A DNA stretch of 64,000 nt from Burkholderia latens (GTDB lineage: Bacteria; Pseudomonadota; Gammaproteobacteria; Burkholderiales; Burkholderiaceae): assembly GCF_902499045.1 (NCBI RefSeq), contig NZ_CABVPL010000006.1:124001-188000 (forward strand). The letters are read 5' to 3'. The notes beneath the pieces were generated by a model. That model was not told the DNA's origin. It made no database searches and saw only the letters and a list, made by a program, of their open reading frames with translations. Made by a program: the position numbers and the translations under genes. Positions 25,367 to 34,708 of the stretch are shown here, piece after piece (within the stretch, counting starts at the first letter, position 1; each line of letters begins with the position of its first letter).

Positions 25367-26641
25367 GTGAACAAGATGCGAATCGTCGCAGCCGGGCTGC
25401 TGCTCGGCGCCTGTCTGCCGGGCATCGCGGCCGCACAGGCCTGCAAGGTGCCGACGCTGCGCGTGCTCGCGCAGAAAAGCCTCGGTCTGTCGGTGATGGA
25501 GAAATCGCTTCCCGACTACGAGAAGAAGAACGGCACCAAGGTCGAGATCAGCTATTTCGGCGAGAACGACCGCCGCGCAAAATCGCGCCTCGACGCATCG
25601 GCCGGCGCGGGTTCCTACCAGATCTACTACGTCGACGAGGCGAACGTCGCCGAATTCGCGTCGGCCGGCTGGATCGTCCCGCTGCTCAAGTACTACCCGA
25701 AGGAGTACGACTACGACGACTTCCTGCCAGGCCGGCGCGCAGTCGCGAGCTACAACGGCGTCGCCTACTTCGCACCGCTGATCGGCGGCGGCGACTTCCT
25801 GTTCTATCGCCGCGACATTCTCGACGCCGCGCACATTCCGGTGCCGAAGACGGTCGACCAGTTGGTCGCGGCGATCAAGAAGCTCAATGCGCCGCCGAAG
25901 CTGTACGGCTGGGTCGCGCGCGGTCAGCGCGGGTCGGGGATGAACGTGTGGCGCTGGTCGCCGTTCATGCTCGGCATGGGCGGCACCTGGACCGACAAGA
26001 GCGGTCAACCTGCATTCGATTCGCCGGCCGCCGTGAAGGCCACGCAACTCTATACCGACCTGTTCAAGTACGCGCCGCCGGGCGCGGCGACCTACGACTG
26101 GAGCAACGCGCTCGAGGCGTTCCGCTCGGGCAAGGTCGCGTTCATGATCGAATCGACGCCGTTCGCGGACTGGATGGAGGACTCGAGCAAGTCCAGCGTG
26201 GCCGGCAAGGTCGGCTACACGCGTCCGCCCGCGCCGCTGCCGTCGGCCGCCTACGGGCACGGCTTCGCGATCTCGGCGGTCGGTGCGAAGGACGACTGCA
26301 CGCGGATGGCCGCCGGCCGCTTCATCGCGTGGGCCACGAGCAAGGAGCAGGAACAGGCGCGGCTGCGCAACGGCGTGTTCAGCGACTACAACCGCGCGAG
26401 CACGATCGGCAGCGCGTACTTCAAACAACATGTCGCGCCGCAGATCCAGGCCGGGCTCAACGATACGAACCCGGTCACGCAGGTGACGATCTGGCGCACG
26501 CCGCAGTGGCCCGATATCGGCGACAACCTCGGCATCGCGCTCGAGCAGGTGTTCACCGGCACGCAGACCGACGTGCGCGGCACGCTCGACGATACCGTCC
26601 AGTACGCGAAGGACGCGCTCGAACATGGCGTTCGCAAATGA
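25367..26641 (+). CDS. ABC transporter sugar/polyol-binding periplasmic protein
   Basis: 424 aa from a GTG at 25367 with AAGGAG 6 bases upstream. Signal peptide (about 1-23, ending IAAAQA) then a family-1 extracellular solute-binding protein: LRVLAQKSLGLSVMEKSLPDYEKKNG near the start and the GKVAFMIESTPFADWM segment in the middle. It delivers the substrate to the two permeases downstream. The stop overlaps the first permease start by 17 bases. The dehydrogenase and xylulokinase in the same operon point to a polyol such as xylitol, D-arabitol or sorbitol. Confidence 0.9.
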   Translation: MNKMRIVAAGLLLGACLPGIAAAQACKVPTLRVLAQKSLGLSVMEKSLPDYEKKNGTKVEISYFGENDRRAKSRLDASAGAGSYQIYYVDEANVAEFASAGWIVPLLKYYPKEYDYDDFLPGRRAVASYNGVAYFAPLIGGGDFLFYRRDILDAAHIPVPKTVDQLVAAIKKLNAPPKLYGWVARGQRGSGMNVWRWSPFMLGMGGTWTDKSGQPAFDSPAAVKATQLYTDLFKYAPPGAATYDWSNALEAFRSGKVAFMIESTPFADWMEDSSKSSVAGKVGYTRPPAPLPSAAYGHGFAISAVGAKDDCTRMAAGRFIAWATSKEQEQARLRNGVFSDYNRASTIGSAYFKQHVAPQIQAGLNDTNPVTQVTIWRTPQWPDIGDNLGIALEQVFTGTQTDVRGTLDDTVQYAKDALEHGVRK

Positions 26642-27566
26642 CGGCGCCGGCGGGCGCGCGCTCGTCCGCCCGGCCCTTCCCGCCACCCGCGCCCGCCGCG
26701 ACCGCACGAGCCTGCCGTGGGTATTCCTCGCGCCGACGCTCGCGCTGCTCGCGGTCCTGAGCCTGGTCCCGACGGTTGCCGCGATCAATCTCGCGCTGCG
26801 CAACCGCGTGCTGCGCTATCCGGACAGCGAATACGTCGGCCTGCGCAACTTCGTGCGGCTCGCGTCCGACCGGCGGTTCCTGAACGCGATCGAGGTGTCG
26901 GTGCTGTGGGAAGTCGTCACGGTGGCCGGCGCCGTGATCGTCGGGATCGCGCTCGCGGTGTTCCTGTTCGAGCGCGTGCACGGCCGCTGGCGCCGCGTCG
27001 CGTCGCTGGTGCTGATCATGCCGGTGCTGCTGCCGCGCGTGTCGGCCGCGTTCATCTGGAAGTTCATGTACGCGCCGCTCACCGGCATCGTCGGCTGGCT
27101 GCTCGGTACGCTCGGCATGCCGAACACCGCGTTCCTCGCCGATCCGCATCTCGCGCTGTACGCGGTCGCCCTCGTCGACGTATGGCAGTGGGGGCTGTTC
27201 TTCGCGGTGGTGATCCTGAAGCTGCTGGAGACGCTGCCGCCCGAGCCGCTCGAAGCCGCGCGGCTCGACTACGCGAGCACGTGGCAGGTGCATGCGTACA
27301 TCGCGCTACCGATGCTGAAGGCGCCGCTCGTGAGCCTGGTGTTCATCAAGATGGTCGAGTCGCTGCGGTCATTCGACCTGATCTACGTGATGACGAAGGG
27401 CGGCCCCGGCATCGCGACGGAAACGCTCGACCTGTATGCGTACCAGCAGGGCATCGGCCTCGCCGGCAAGGTGTCGTATGCGTCGAGCATGGCCGTGCTG
27501 ATGATGGTCGCGACCACGCTCGTCTTCACGCTCGTCTGGAAGAGGGTCAACAAATGGGACGACTGA
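26625..27566 (+). CDS. ABC transporter permease, MalF-like
   Basis: 313 aa, six TM helices after a basic N-terminal tail. The cytoplasmic EAA-type loop is EPLEAARLDYASTWQVHAYIALP-like (core EAARLDYAS), where it contacts the ATPase. It starts inside the end of the binding-protein gene and overlaps the next permease by 13 bases, so the transport genes are translationally coupled. CUT1-type sugar permease subunit. Confidence 0.92.
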   Translation: MAFANDGAGGRALVRPALPATRARRDRTSLPWVFLAPTLALLAVLSLVPTVAAINLALRNRVLRYPDSEYVGLRNFVRLASDRRFLNAIEVSVLWEVVTVAGAVIVGIALAVFLFERVHGRWRRVASLVLIMPVLLPRVSAAFIWKFMYAPLTGIVGWLLGTLGMPNTAFLADPHLALYAVALVDVWQWGLFFAVVILKLLETLPPEPLEAARLDYASTWQVHAYIALPMLKAPLVSLVFIKMVESLRSFDLIYVMTKGGPGIATETLDLYAYQQGIGLAGKVSYASSMAVLMMVATTLVFTLVWKRVNKWDD

Positions 27567-28381
27567 TGGTCCGGCGCGGCGCCGCCACCGTTTCCACCGT
27601 CGCGATCGCCGGCGCGATCCTGCTCGTCGCCGCGTTCCCGCTGTTCTGGGCCGTGCTCAATTCGCTCAAGCATCTGCTCGACATCGTCACGCCGGCGCCG
27701 CGCTTCTTCTTCACGCCGACGCTCGCGAACTACGAGCAGGTGCTGTCGAGCCCCGAGGTGCTGATCGGGCTCGGCAACAGCGTCGCGATCGTCGGCGCCG
27801 CGGTGCTGCTGGGCGCGCTGCTCGGCGTGCCGGCCGCGTATGCGATCGCGCGCTACCCGCTGCGCGGCAAGCGCGACATCCAGTTCTTCCTGCTGTCGCT
27901 GCGCTTTCTGCCGCCCGTCGCCGTCGCGTTGCCGCTGATCGCGATCTGGGTCGATCTCGGGCTGTACGACACGAAGCTGTCGATGATCGTCACGTACCTG
28001 CTCGTCACGCTGTCGACGATCACGTGGCTGTCGATTCCCGTGTTCCGCCGGCTGCCGCGCGAGATCGAGGAAGCCGCCGCGCTCGACGGCTACGGTCCGT
28101 ACGCGGTGTTCTGGCACGTCGCGCTGCCGGTGTGCGCGAGCACGCTGCTCGGCGGCATCGTGTTCAGCTTCGTGCTGGTGTGGAACGAACTGATGATCGC
28201 GCTCGCGCTGACGTCGTCGCGCAGCGCGACGCTTCCGGTGGTCGCATCCGCGTTCACGTCGCTCGGCCAGGAAGTGCCGTGGGGCGTGATCAATGCGTCG
28301 ACGGTGCTGCTCGCGCTGCCGCCGCTCGTGTTCGTCGGGATGCTGAGCCGGCTGCTCAATTCGATGGTCAACGGCAAATAA
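27554..28381 (+). CDS. ABC transporter permease, MalG-like
   Basis: 275 aa from the ATG at 27554 (AGAGGG 7 bases upstream, overlapping the previous gene). Six TM helices and the EAA loop [21 protein letters not shown], whose core [10 protein letters not shown] fits the CUT1 consensus well. Second membrane half of the polyol importer. Confidence 0.92.
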   Translation: MGRLMVRRGAATVSTVAIAGAILLVAAFPLFWAVLNSLKHLLDIVTPAPRFFFTPTLANYEQVLSSPEVLIGLGNSVAIVGAAVLLGALLGVPAAYAIARYPLRGKRDIQFFLLSLRFLPPVAVALPLIAIWVDLGLYDTKLSMIVTYLLVTLSTITWLSIPVFRRLPREIEEAAALDGYGPYAVFWHVALPVCASTLLGGIVFSFVLVWNELMIALALTSSRSATLPVVASAFTSLGQEVPWGVINASTVLLALPPLVFVGMLSRLLNSMVNGK

Positions 28382-28391
28382 GGAGAACACG

Positions 28392-29426
28392 TTGAAAGCA
28401 CTCGTACTCGAACACACGCGCGAGCTCGCGCTGCGCGACATCGACCTGCCGCAGGCGGTCGGCCCCGGCGACGTCCGGATCAAGGTGCATACGGTCGGCG
28501 TCTGCGGCAGCGACGTGCATTACTACGTTCACGGCGGCATCGGTCCGTTCCGCGTCGATGCGCCGATGGTGCTCGGTCACGAGGCGTCCGGCACCGTCGT
28601 CGAGACCGGAGCCGACGTCACCCACCTGCGCGTCGGCGACCGCGTCTGCATGGAGCCCGGCGTGCCGCGTCTCGATTCGCCCGCGACGCTGCGCGGCCTC
28701 TACAACCTCGATCCCGACGTGCGCTTCTGGGCGACGCCGCCCATCCACGGCTGCCTGACGCCGTTCGTCGTGCATCCGGCGGCGTTCACGTACCGGCTGC
28801 CCGACAACGTGTCGTTCGCCGAAGGCGCGATCGTCGAGCCGCTGTCGATCGGTCTGCAGGCCGCGAAGAAGGCCGCCATGAAGCCCGGCGACATCGCGGT
28901 CGTGATCGGCGCCGGCACGATCGGCGCGATGACGGCGCTCGCCGCGCTCGCCGGCGGCGCCGCGCGCGTGATCCTCGCCGACGTCGTGCCCGAGAAGCTC
29001 GCGCTGTTCGCCGGCAACCCGGCCGTCACGGCCGTCGACGTGCGCGCGCGGCCGCTCGCGGACGCGGTGGCCGAAGCCACTGGCGGCTGGGGTGCCGACG
29101 TCGTGTTCGAGGCGAGCGGCAGCGCGAACGCATATGCGGGCCTCGCCGATCTGATGTGCCCCGGCGGCTGCGCGGTGCTGATCGGGATGCCGGTCGCGCC
29201 GGTGCCGCTCGACGTGGTCGCGCTGCAGGCGAAGGAAGGCCGCATCGAGTCGGTGTTCCGCTACGCGAACATCTTCCCGCGCGCGCTCGCGCTGATCGCG
29301 TCCGGCGCGATCGACGTGAAGCCGTTCATTTCGCGCACGTTCCCGTTTTCCGAAGGCGTGCGTGCGTTCGAGGAAGCGGCGAGCGGCCAGCCGCGCGACG
29401 TCAAGATTCAGATCGAAATGGATTGA
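28392..29426 (+). CDS. zinc-type polyol dehydrogenase (xylitol/sorbitol dehydrogenase-like)
   Basis: 344 aa medium-chain dehydrogenase from a TTG start at 28392, with AGGAG 7 bases upstream. Catalytic zinc ligands are seen in [10 protein letters not shown] (Cys about 38) and LGHEASG (His-Glu about 63-64); the Rossmann motif is [12 protein letters not shown] (about 175). The loop that holds four structural-zinc cysteines in many family members reads [16 protein letters not shown], with none of them, as in sorbitol dehydrogenases that lack the structural zinc. It would oxidise the imported polyol to a ketose with NAD+; xylulokinase downstream suggests D-xylulose as product. Confidence 0.88.
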   Translation: MKALVLEHTRELALRDIDLPQAVGPGDVRIKVHTVGVCGSDVHYYVHGGIGPFRVDAPMVLGHEASGTVVETGADVTHLRVGDRVCMEPGVPRLDSPATLRGLYNLDPDVRFWATPPIHGCLTPFVVHPAAFTYRLPDNVSFAEGAIVEPLSIGLQAAKKAAMKPGDIAVVIGAGTIGAMTALAALAGGAARVILADVVPEKLALFAGNPAVTAVDVRARPLADAVAEATGGWGADVVFEASGSANAYAGLADLMCPGGCAVLIGMPVAPVPLDVVALQAKEGRIESVFRYANIFPRALALIASGAIDVKPFISRTFPFSEGVRAFEEAASGQPRDVKIQIEMD

Positions 29427-29429
29427 GCC

Positions 29430-30623
29430 ATGGCCCGAATCGTCTGCCACGCGCTGTCGAAGCATTACGACGGCGGCCCCGCCGTGCTGCACCCGCTCGA
29501 CCTCGAGATCGCCGACGGCGAATTCATCGTGCTGCTCGGCCCGTCCGGCTGCGGCAAGTCGACGATGCTGCGGATGATCGCCGGTCTCGAGGCGATCACC
29601 GGCGGCGAGCTCGTGATCGGCGACACCGTCGTCAACGACCTGCCGCCGCGGGAGCGCAACGTCGCGATGGTGTTCCAGAACTATGCGCTGTATCCGCACA
29701 TGACCGTGTACGACAACATCGCGTTCGGCCTGCGGCGGCTGAAGGTGCCGGCCGACGAGATCGACCGCCGCGTGCGCGACGTCGCGCGCATCCTCAGCCT
29801 CGACGCACTGCTCGACCGGCGCCCGCGTGCGATGTCCGGCGGCCAGCAGCAGCGCGCGGCGATCGCACGCGCGATGATCAAGACGCCCGCCGTGTTCCTG
29901 TTCGACGAGCCGCTGTCGAACCTCGATGCGAAACTGCGCACGCAGTTGCGCGGCGACATCAAGCGGCTGCACCGGCGGCTGAAGACGACGACGCTGTACG
30001 TGACGCACGACCAGCTCGAGGCGATGACGCTCGCCGACCGCGTCGTGCTGATGCGCGGCGGCCGCATCGAGCAGATCGGCACGCCGGCCGAGCTGTACGG
30101 CCAGCCGCACACCGTGTTCGCAGCCGGATTCGTCGGCACGCCCGCGATCAACTTCGCGGACGGCACGATCGAGCGCGTCGGCGGGAACGTGCTGCTCGAC
30201 TGCAACGGCACGCGCTGGCCGCTGGAATCGGCGCGCTTCGCGCGGCTGCAGCACGGCCAGCGCGTGAAGGCGGCGATCCGGCCGAACCATCTGCGCGTCG
30301 TCGCCGACGGCGATCCGGCCCCTTGTGCGCTCGCGCTGACCGGCACGGTCGAGCTCGTCGAGCTGCTCGGCGCCGAGGCGCTCGTCACGCTGGACTGGCG
30401 CGGCGAGCCGTGCGCGGCCCTCGTGCCGGCCCCGATGGCCCCGGCGCCGGGCACCGTGGTAGCGTTGCGCTTCGACGAAAATGCGCTGCATCTGTTCGAC
30501 GCCGGCACCGAGCGCAACGTCGCGCTGCCGGACGCGAGCGCGAGCGCACCCGCGACACCACCGGCGGCCGTGGCGCGCGCGACGCCGCCCGCGGCGACGG
30601 GCTGGTCGATGTCCCGTTCGTAG
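29430..30623 (+). CDS. ABC transporter ATP-binding protein, MalK/UgpC-like
   Basis: 397 aa. Walker A GPSGCGKST (about 37), signature MSGGQQQR (about 133), Walker B VFLFDEPLSNLD (about 153) and H-loop VTHDQ are intact, followed by a C-terminal regulatory TOBE-type region (about 240-350) and an Ala/Pro-rich tail of some 30 residues that is unusual for the family. It powers the polyol importer and starts 3 bases after the dehydrogenase stop. Confidence 0.93.
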   Translation: MARIVCHALSKHYDGGPAVLHPLDLEIADGEFIVLLGPSGCGKSTMLRMIAGLEAITGGELVIGDTVVNDLPPRERNVAMVFQNYALYPHMTVYDNIAFGLRRLKVPADEIDRRVRDVARILSLDALLDRRPRAMSGGQQQRAAIARAMIKTPAVFLFDEPLSNLDAKLRTQLRGDIKRLHRRLKTTTLYVTHDQLEAMTLADRVVLMRGGRIEQIGTPAELYGQPHTVFAAGFVGTPAINFADGTIERVGGNVLLDCNGTRWPLESARFARLQHGQRVKAAIRPNHLRVVADGDPAPCALALTGTVELVELLGAEALVTLDWRGEPCAALVPAPMAPAPGTVVALRFDENALHLFDAGTERNVALPDASASAPATPPAAVARATPPAATGWSMSRS

Positions 30624-30655
30624 CGCGCCGGCACGCCCGCAGACGGAGCCTCACG

Positions 30656-31591
30656 ATGAACCCGGATCTCGAGATCGTTCCTACCCACCGCGACGAATCG
30701 TTTCGCGCGTGGGTCCACGACTACCCGCATTCGGTCGCGAAGTGGCACTTTCATCCGGAGTACGAGATTCATCTGATCCAGGCGTCGCACGGCAAGATGT
30801 TCGTCGGCGATCACATCGGCGATTTCGGGCCGGGCAACCTGATCGTCACCGGGCCGAACCTGCCGCACAACTGGGTCAGCGAACTCGCGGACGGCGAGCG
30901 CGTGCCGTCGCGCGACGTCGTGCTGCAGTTCTCGCGCGACGCGATCGACCGGATGGTCGGCGCGTTCAGCGAGCTGCAGCCGGTGATCGAGCTGATCGAC
31001 GACGCCGCGCGCGGCGTGCAGTTCCCGGATCGGGTCGGCATCGAGGTCGCGCCGCTGATGCTCGAACTCGCGAACGCGCACGGCTGCCGGCGTGTCGAGA
31101 TCCTGATGTCGCTGTTCGACCGGCTGTCGTCATGCCGCGAACGGCGCGTGCTCGCCGGCCCCGGCTACCGCAGCGACGCGCAGCACTATATGTCGTCGAC
31201 CATCAACCAGGTGCTGTCGTATCTGCAACAGAACCTGCCGGGCATGCTGCGCGAAGCCGACGTGGCGGCGTTCGCCGGCATGAGCGTCAGCACGTTCACG
31301 CGTTTTTTCCGGCGCCACACCGGTTCGTCGTTCGTGCGCTATCTGAACCGGCTGCGCATCAACGAAGCGTGCGAACTGCTGATGTTTTCCGACCTGACGG
31401 TGACCGACATCTGCTACCGGGTGGGCTTCAACAACCTGTCGAACTTCAACCGTCAGTTTCTTGCGATGAAGCAGGTGCCGCCGTCGAAATTCCGCGCGTT
31501 GCACCGGCTCAACGAACCGCATGGCCGTGACGATGCGCCGCCTGCTCGGCGCGCGCCGTCGCGCGCCCCAGACAGGACGCTTCATACGTGA
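30656..31591 (+). CDS. AraC family transcriptional regulator of the polyol operon
   Basis: 311 aa. The N-terminal half is a cupin-like ligand domain (KWHFHPEYEIHLI and GPGNLIVTGPNLPHNW, about 25-75) and the C-terminal half holds two helix-turn-helix units (LREADVAAFAGMSVSTFTRF and VTDICYRVGFNNLSNFNRQF, about 200-290). It is probably the polyol-responsive activator of this operon. The stop overlaps the kinase start (GTGA). Confidence 0.92.
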   Translation: MNPDLEIVPTHRDESFRAWVHDYPHSVAKWHFHPEYEIHLIQASHGKMFVGDHIGDFGPGNLIVTGPNLPHNWVSELADGERVPSRDVVLQFSRDAIDRMVGAFSELQPVIELIDDAARGVQFPDRVGIEVAPLMLELANAHGCRRVEILMSLFDRLSSCRERRVLAGPGYRSDAQHYMSSTINQVLSYLQQNLPGMLREADVAAFAGMSVSTFTRFFRRHTGSSFVRYLNRLRINEACELLMFSDLTVTDICYRVGFNNLSNFNRQFLAMKQVPPSKFRALHRLNEPHGRDDAPPARRAPSRAPDRTLHT

Positions 31592-33054
31592 CTTTTCTCG
31601 GCATCGATCTCGGTACTTCCGAGGTCAAGGTTCTTCTCACCGATTCCCGATCGGTCCCGCTCGCGACCGGTTCGGCCACGCTGTCGATCAGCCGGCCGCA
31701 TCCGCACTGGTCGGAACAGAGCCCGCAGGCGTGGTGGCACGCGATGCTCGATGCGATCGCGTCGGTGCGCGCCGCGCATCCGGCCGCCTTCGCGGCGCTG
31801 CGCGGAATCGCGCTGTCCGGGCAGATGCACGGCGCGACGCTGATCGATCGCGCGGATCAGGTGCTGCGCCCCGCGATCCTGTGGAACGACACGCGCGCCG
31901 GCACCGAGTGCGTCGAGCTCGAAGCGCTCGTGCCGGAATCGCGCGCGATCACCGGCAACATGGCGATGCCGGGCTTCACCGCGCCGAAGCTGCTGTGGCT
32001 CGCGAAATACGAACCGGCGGTGTTCCGCGCGGTGCACAAGGTGCTGCTGCCGAAGGACTACCTGATCTGGCGCCTGTCCGGCGAATTCGTGTCCGACATG
32101 TCTGACGCGTCGGGCACGCTGTGGCTCGACTGCGCGCGGCGCGACTGGTCCGACCGGATGCTCGCCGCGACCGAGCTGTCGCGCGCGCAGATGCCGCGCG
32201 TCGTCGAAGGCAACACCGCGGCCGCGCAACTGCGCGACGCGCTTCGGCGCGAATGGGGCATCGCCGGGCCGGTCGCCATCGCGGGCGGCGCGGGAGACAA
32301 CGCCGCATCGGCAATCGGCATGGGCGTGATCGGAGCCGGCAGCGGCTTCCTGTCGCTCGGCACGTCCGGCGTGCTGTTCGCCGGCAACGATCGCTTCGCG
32401 CCGAACCCGGACGCCGCCGTGCATGCGTTCTGCCATTGCGTCGAAGGCCGCTGGCACCAGATGAGCGTGATCCTGTCCGCGGCCGCGAGCCTCGACTGGC
32501 TCGCGCGTGCGCACGGCACGACGGCCGCCGAGCTGGCCGCGCGCGCAGAGCGCGCGGATCCGGCCCGTGCGCCTTTGTTCCTGCCGTACCTGGGCGGCGA
32601 GCGCACACCGCACAACGACGCGCATGCACGCGGCGTGTTCTTCGGGCTGGCGAACGAACACGGCGCGGACGATCTCGCGTATGCGGTGATGGAAGGCGTC
32701 GCGTTCGCAATGGCCGATGGTTACGACGCACTCCGTGCGGCCGGTACGACGCTCGATGCCGTGTCGTTCATCGGCGGCGGATCGAAGAGCGCGTTCTGGG
32801 CGCGGCTGTGCGCGAATGCGACGGGACTGGCGATGCATCGCCATGCGGACGGCGCGGTCGGTGCGGCGCTCGGCGCCGCGCGGCTTGCGCGTCTCGCCGC
32901 GACTGACGACACGCTCGACGAAGTCTGCGTCGCGCCGCCCGTCATCGATACGATCGCACCTGATTGCGTCACCGCGGATCTGCTCGCGACCCGGCTCGCG
33001 CGCTATCGGCGTTTGTATCGCGCGCTGCGCGGCGAGTTCGCGGGCGGCGGGTGA
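31588..33054 (+). CDS. xylB: xylulokinase
   Basis: 488 aa FGGY-family kinase from a GTG coupled to the regulator's stop. N-terminal phosphate-binding motif FLGIDLGTSEVKVLL, LSGQMHGATLID and PAILWNDTRAG are xylulokinase-like; the C-terminal lobe has LPYLGGERTPHNDAHARGVFFGL, with the ERTPH segment diagnostic of XylB, and FIGGGSKSAFW. It phosphorylates D-xylulose to xylulose 5-phosphate for the pentose phosphate pathway. Last gene of the polyol operon. Confidence 0.93.
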   Translation: MTFLGIDLGTSEVKVLLTDSRSVPLATGSATLSISRPHPHWSEQSPQAWWHAMLDAIASVRAAHPAAFAALRGIALSGQMHGATLIDRADQVLRPAILWNDTRAGTECVELEALVPESRAITGNMAMPGFTAPKLLWLAKYEPAVFRAVHKVLLPKDYLIWRLSGEFVSDMSDASGTLWLDCARRDWSDRMLAATELSRAQMPRVVEGNTAAAQLRDALRREWGIAGPVAIAGGAGDNAASAIGMGVIGAGSGFLSLGTSGVLFAGNDRFAPNPDAAVHAFCHCVEGRWHQMSVILSAAASLDWLARAHGTTAAELAARAERADPARAPLFLPYLGGERTPHNDAHARGVFFGLANEHGADDLAYAVMEGVAFAMADGYDALRAAGTTLDAVSFIGGGSKSAFWARLCANATGLAMHRHADGAVGAALGAARLARLAATDDTLDEVCVAPPVIDTIAPDCVTADLLATRLARYRRLYRALRGEFAGGG

Positions 33055-33106
33055 GCGTGGGCGAGACGCTCCGTCGCCTTCCGGGCGCTTTGTCGGACAG
33101 ACGCAC

Positions 33107-33137
33107 TTGACCCGGCCCTTGGGGCCGCGTTTATGCT
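33107..33137 (+). promoter_or_regulatory. MerR-type promoter with 19-bp spacer
   Basis: TTGACC (33107-33112) and TATGCT (33132-33137) are 19 bp apart, the long spacer typical of promoters that MerR proteins untwist. Inside the spacer is a perfect dyad, CGGCCC TTG GGGCCG (33113-33127). The ATG of the MerR gene lies 38 bp downstream, so autoregulation is likely. Confidence 0.75.
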
Positions 33138-33174
33138 GTTGCGCAACGAATCGAAAGGCAAACAGAGGTGACGA

Positions 33175-34197
33175 ATGAGTACGTCCACGCATCGCCTGAG
33201 CGCTTCCGCGGCGGCCGCGCGACTCGGCGTGTCGGTCAAGGCGCTGCGGCTCTACGAGCAGCACGGCCTCGTCGCGCCGGCGCGCACGCCTGCCGGTTAC
33301 CGCGTCTACGGCGCGGACGAGCTTGCACGCGCGGCCGACATCGTCGCGCTGCGGACACTCGGCCTTAGCCTTGCACAGGTCGCGGGCGTGCTTGATGGCG
33401 ACGCGCACAGCCTTGATCACGCGCTGGCCTCCCACGAAGCGGCACTCGATCACGGAATTCAGGATCTCGTCCACAAGCTCGACAGGGTGCGCGCGCTCCG
33501 CGTCGGCCTTGCGCGCGGCCGGATGCCGACCAACGGCGAACTGACGCGGCTTCTCGACAACGACGACACGGGTGTCGCGTTCAATCTGCCGTGGCCGTGG
33601 GGCGGTGAGCGGTTCGAGTTTCGCGACATTCGCCCGTTGAACTACATCATCGGCTCGCTGGGCAGCGGCAAGACGCGGCTGGCGATGCGGCTGGTCGACG
33701 CGCTGCCCGGCGCGGTATTCGTGGGACTGGATCGACTGGAGAACGGTGCCTCTACGGCATCGCGTGCGCCGCGTGCCGATCCGGCGTTGAACGCACGAGT
33801 CGAACACGCGCTGGCATCGCTCGCCGATGCGGGTGCGACCCGATCGCCGGCACTGATTGCACTGCTTGCCTTTCTCGAAGCGGAAGGCCCGAGCGCACTG
33901 GTAGTCGATCTGATCGAACAGGACCTCGACGAGGCCACACAACGGGCGTTGATCGCATGGCTGCGTGAACGGCCGGAGACAGAAGCACGGCCGCTGTTCC
34001 TGATGACGCGTTCGACGGCCATCCTCGATCTGTCGTCGGTCGGGCCCGATGAAGCGATCATCCTGTGTCCGGCGAATCACAGCCCGCCTTCCCGTGTTGC
34101 ACCATTTCGCGGCGCGCCCGGCTACGAGGCCGTGGAAACGTGTCTGGCGTCGCCGGCCGTTCGCAAACGGATCGCCTGTCGGCCGGGAAGCGCATAG
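33175..34197 (+). CDS. MerR family regulator fused to a P-loop ATPase-like domain
   Basis: 340 aa, much longer than the usual 130-150 aa MerR protein. The N-terminal 75 residues are a MerR winged helix (SAAAARLGVSVKALRLYEQH, then GYRVYGADELARAADI), followed by a coiled-coil linker (about 75-120). The C-terminal domain has Walker A IIGSLGSGKTRLAM (about 162-175), a Walker B-like stretch ALVVDLIEQDLDE (about 240-252) and a FLMTRSTAI strand, resembling an ABC-type NTPase core without a clear signature motif. A GAGGTG site precedes the ATG. What the ATPase domain senses is unknown. The gene follows xylB but has its own promoter. Confidence 0.85.
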   Translation: MSTSTHRLSASAAAARLGVSVKALRLYEQHGLVAPARTPAGYRVYGADELARAADIVALRTLGLSLAQVAGVLDGDAHSLDHALASHEAALDHGIQDLVHKLDRVRALRVGLARGRMPTNGELTRLLDNDDTGVAFNLPWPWGGERFEFRDIRPLNYIIGSLGSGKTRLAMRLVDALPGAVFVGLDRLENGASTASRAPRADPALNARVEHALASLADAGATRSPALIALLAFLEAEGPSALVVDLIEQDLDEATQRALIAWLRERPETEARPLFLMTRSTAILDLSSVGPDEAIILCPANHSPPSRVAPFRGAPGYEAVETCLASPAVRKRIACRPGSA

Positions 34198-34317
34198 GCC
34201 GGATAGGGACAATCACGGGTATCCGGCTGACTGCCGAAGAACCGGAAAGGTATACGAACGTACTGCGTTTCGCGGCGCAACCTCCATTCAACGCATCGAC
34301 AGGCGTGACCAACAACA

Positions 34318-34644
34318 GTGGAAATCGACGAATCTGGACAAGTGAACGCCTTGATCCTCGACGAACATCGAAAGATGGCTTTCTCGATCGTGTCGCGCAG
34401 AGGCACGAACGACATATGGCGCCTGTACGACGGTGCCGCCACGGTTCATGTCGCGATCGCCGATGCGAATTTCCTGGCACGCGTCGACAGCGATCGGATC
34501 AGGTTCAACCCGCACGCCGTACTCGTCTCCAACGTGCACGTGCGGCAGTCGCAAACCATCGATGGCGTGAAGACCGAATACGAGATCATGGAGGTCCTCG
34601 CGCATCGTGCATCCATGCGACAGATCCGGTTGCCCGGTCTTTGA
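34318..34644 (+). CDS. hypothetical small protein
   Basis: 108 aa from a GTG at 34318; a GTG at 34342 is an alternative start. Predicted as mixed alpha/beta, with segments ALILDEHRKMAFSIVSRRG and ALVSNVHVRQ-like strands and an ending EIMEVLAHRASMRQIR. I do not recognise it. Base composition here is lower in GC than the neighbours, and nothing in the 120-bp gap upstream looks like a promoter or a good ribosome-binding site. It may be a small orphan gene or the tail of a lost larger one. Confidence 0.45.
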   Translation: MEIDESGQVNALILDEHRKMAFSIVSRRGTNDIWRLYDGAATVHVAIADANFLARVDSDRIRFNPHAVLVSNVHVRQSQTIDGVKTEYEIMEVLAHRASMRQIRLPGL

Positions 34645-34708
34645 CGACCATCCCGCCTTCGTGAATCAGGCTTCCAACCGTGGAGCCCGCCCAAGAACGA
34701 TCCCCACC

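Noticed and set aside
26711-26725. GGGTATTCC match to the island element inside the first permease gene
   Set aside because: Lacks the TTAGGTCAT block at the 31-33 bp distance and lies in coding sequence.
23996-26803. Minus-strand open frame of over 900 codons opposite the histidine kinase and binding-protein genes
   Set aside because: Crosses two unrelated real genes and has the residue bias of a shadow frame.
31582-34212. Minus-strand open frame of over 870 codons opposite xylB and the MerR gene
   Set aside because: No domain, and both opposite-strand genes have strong motifs and start signals.
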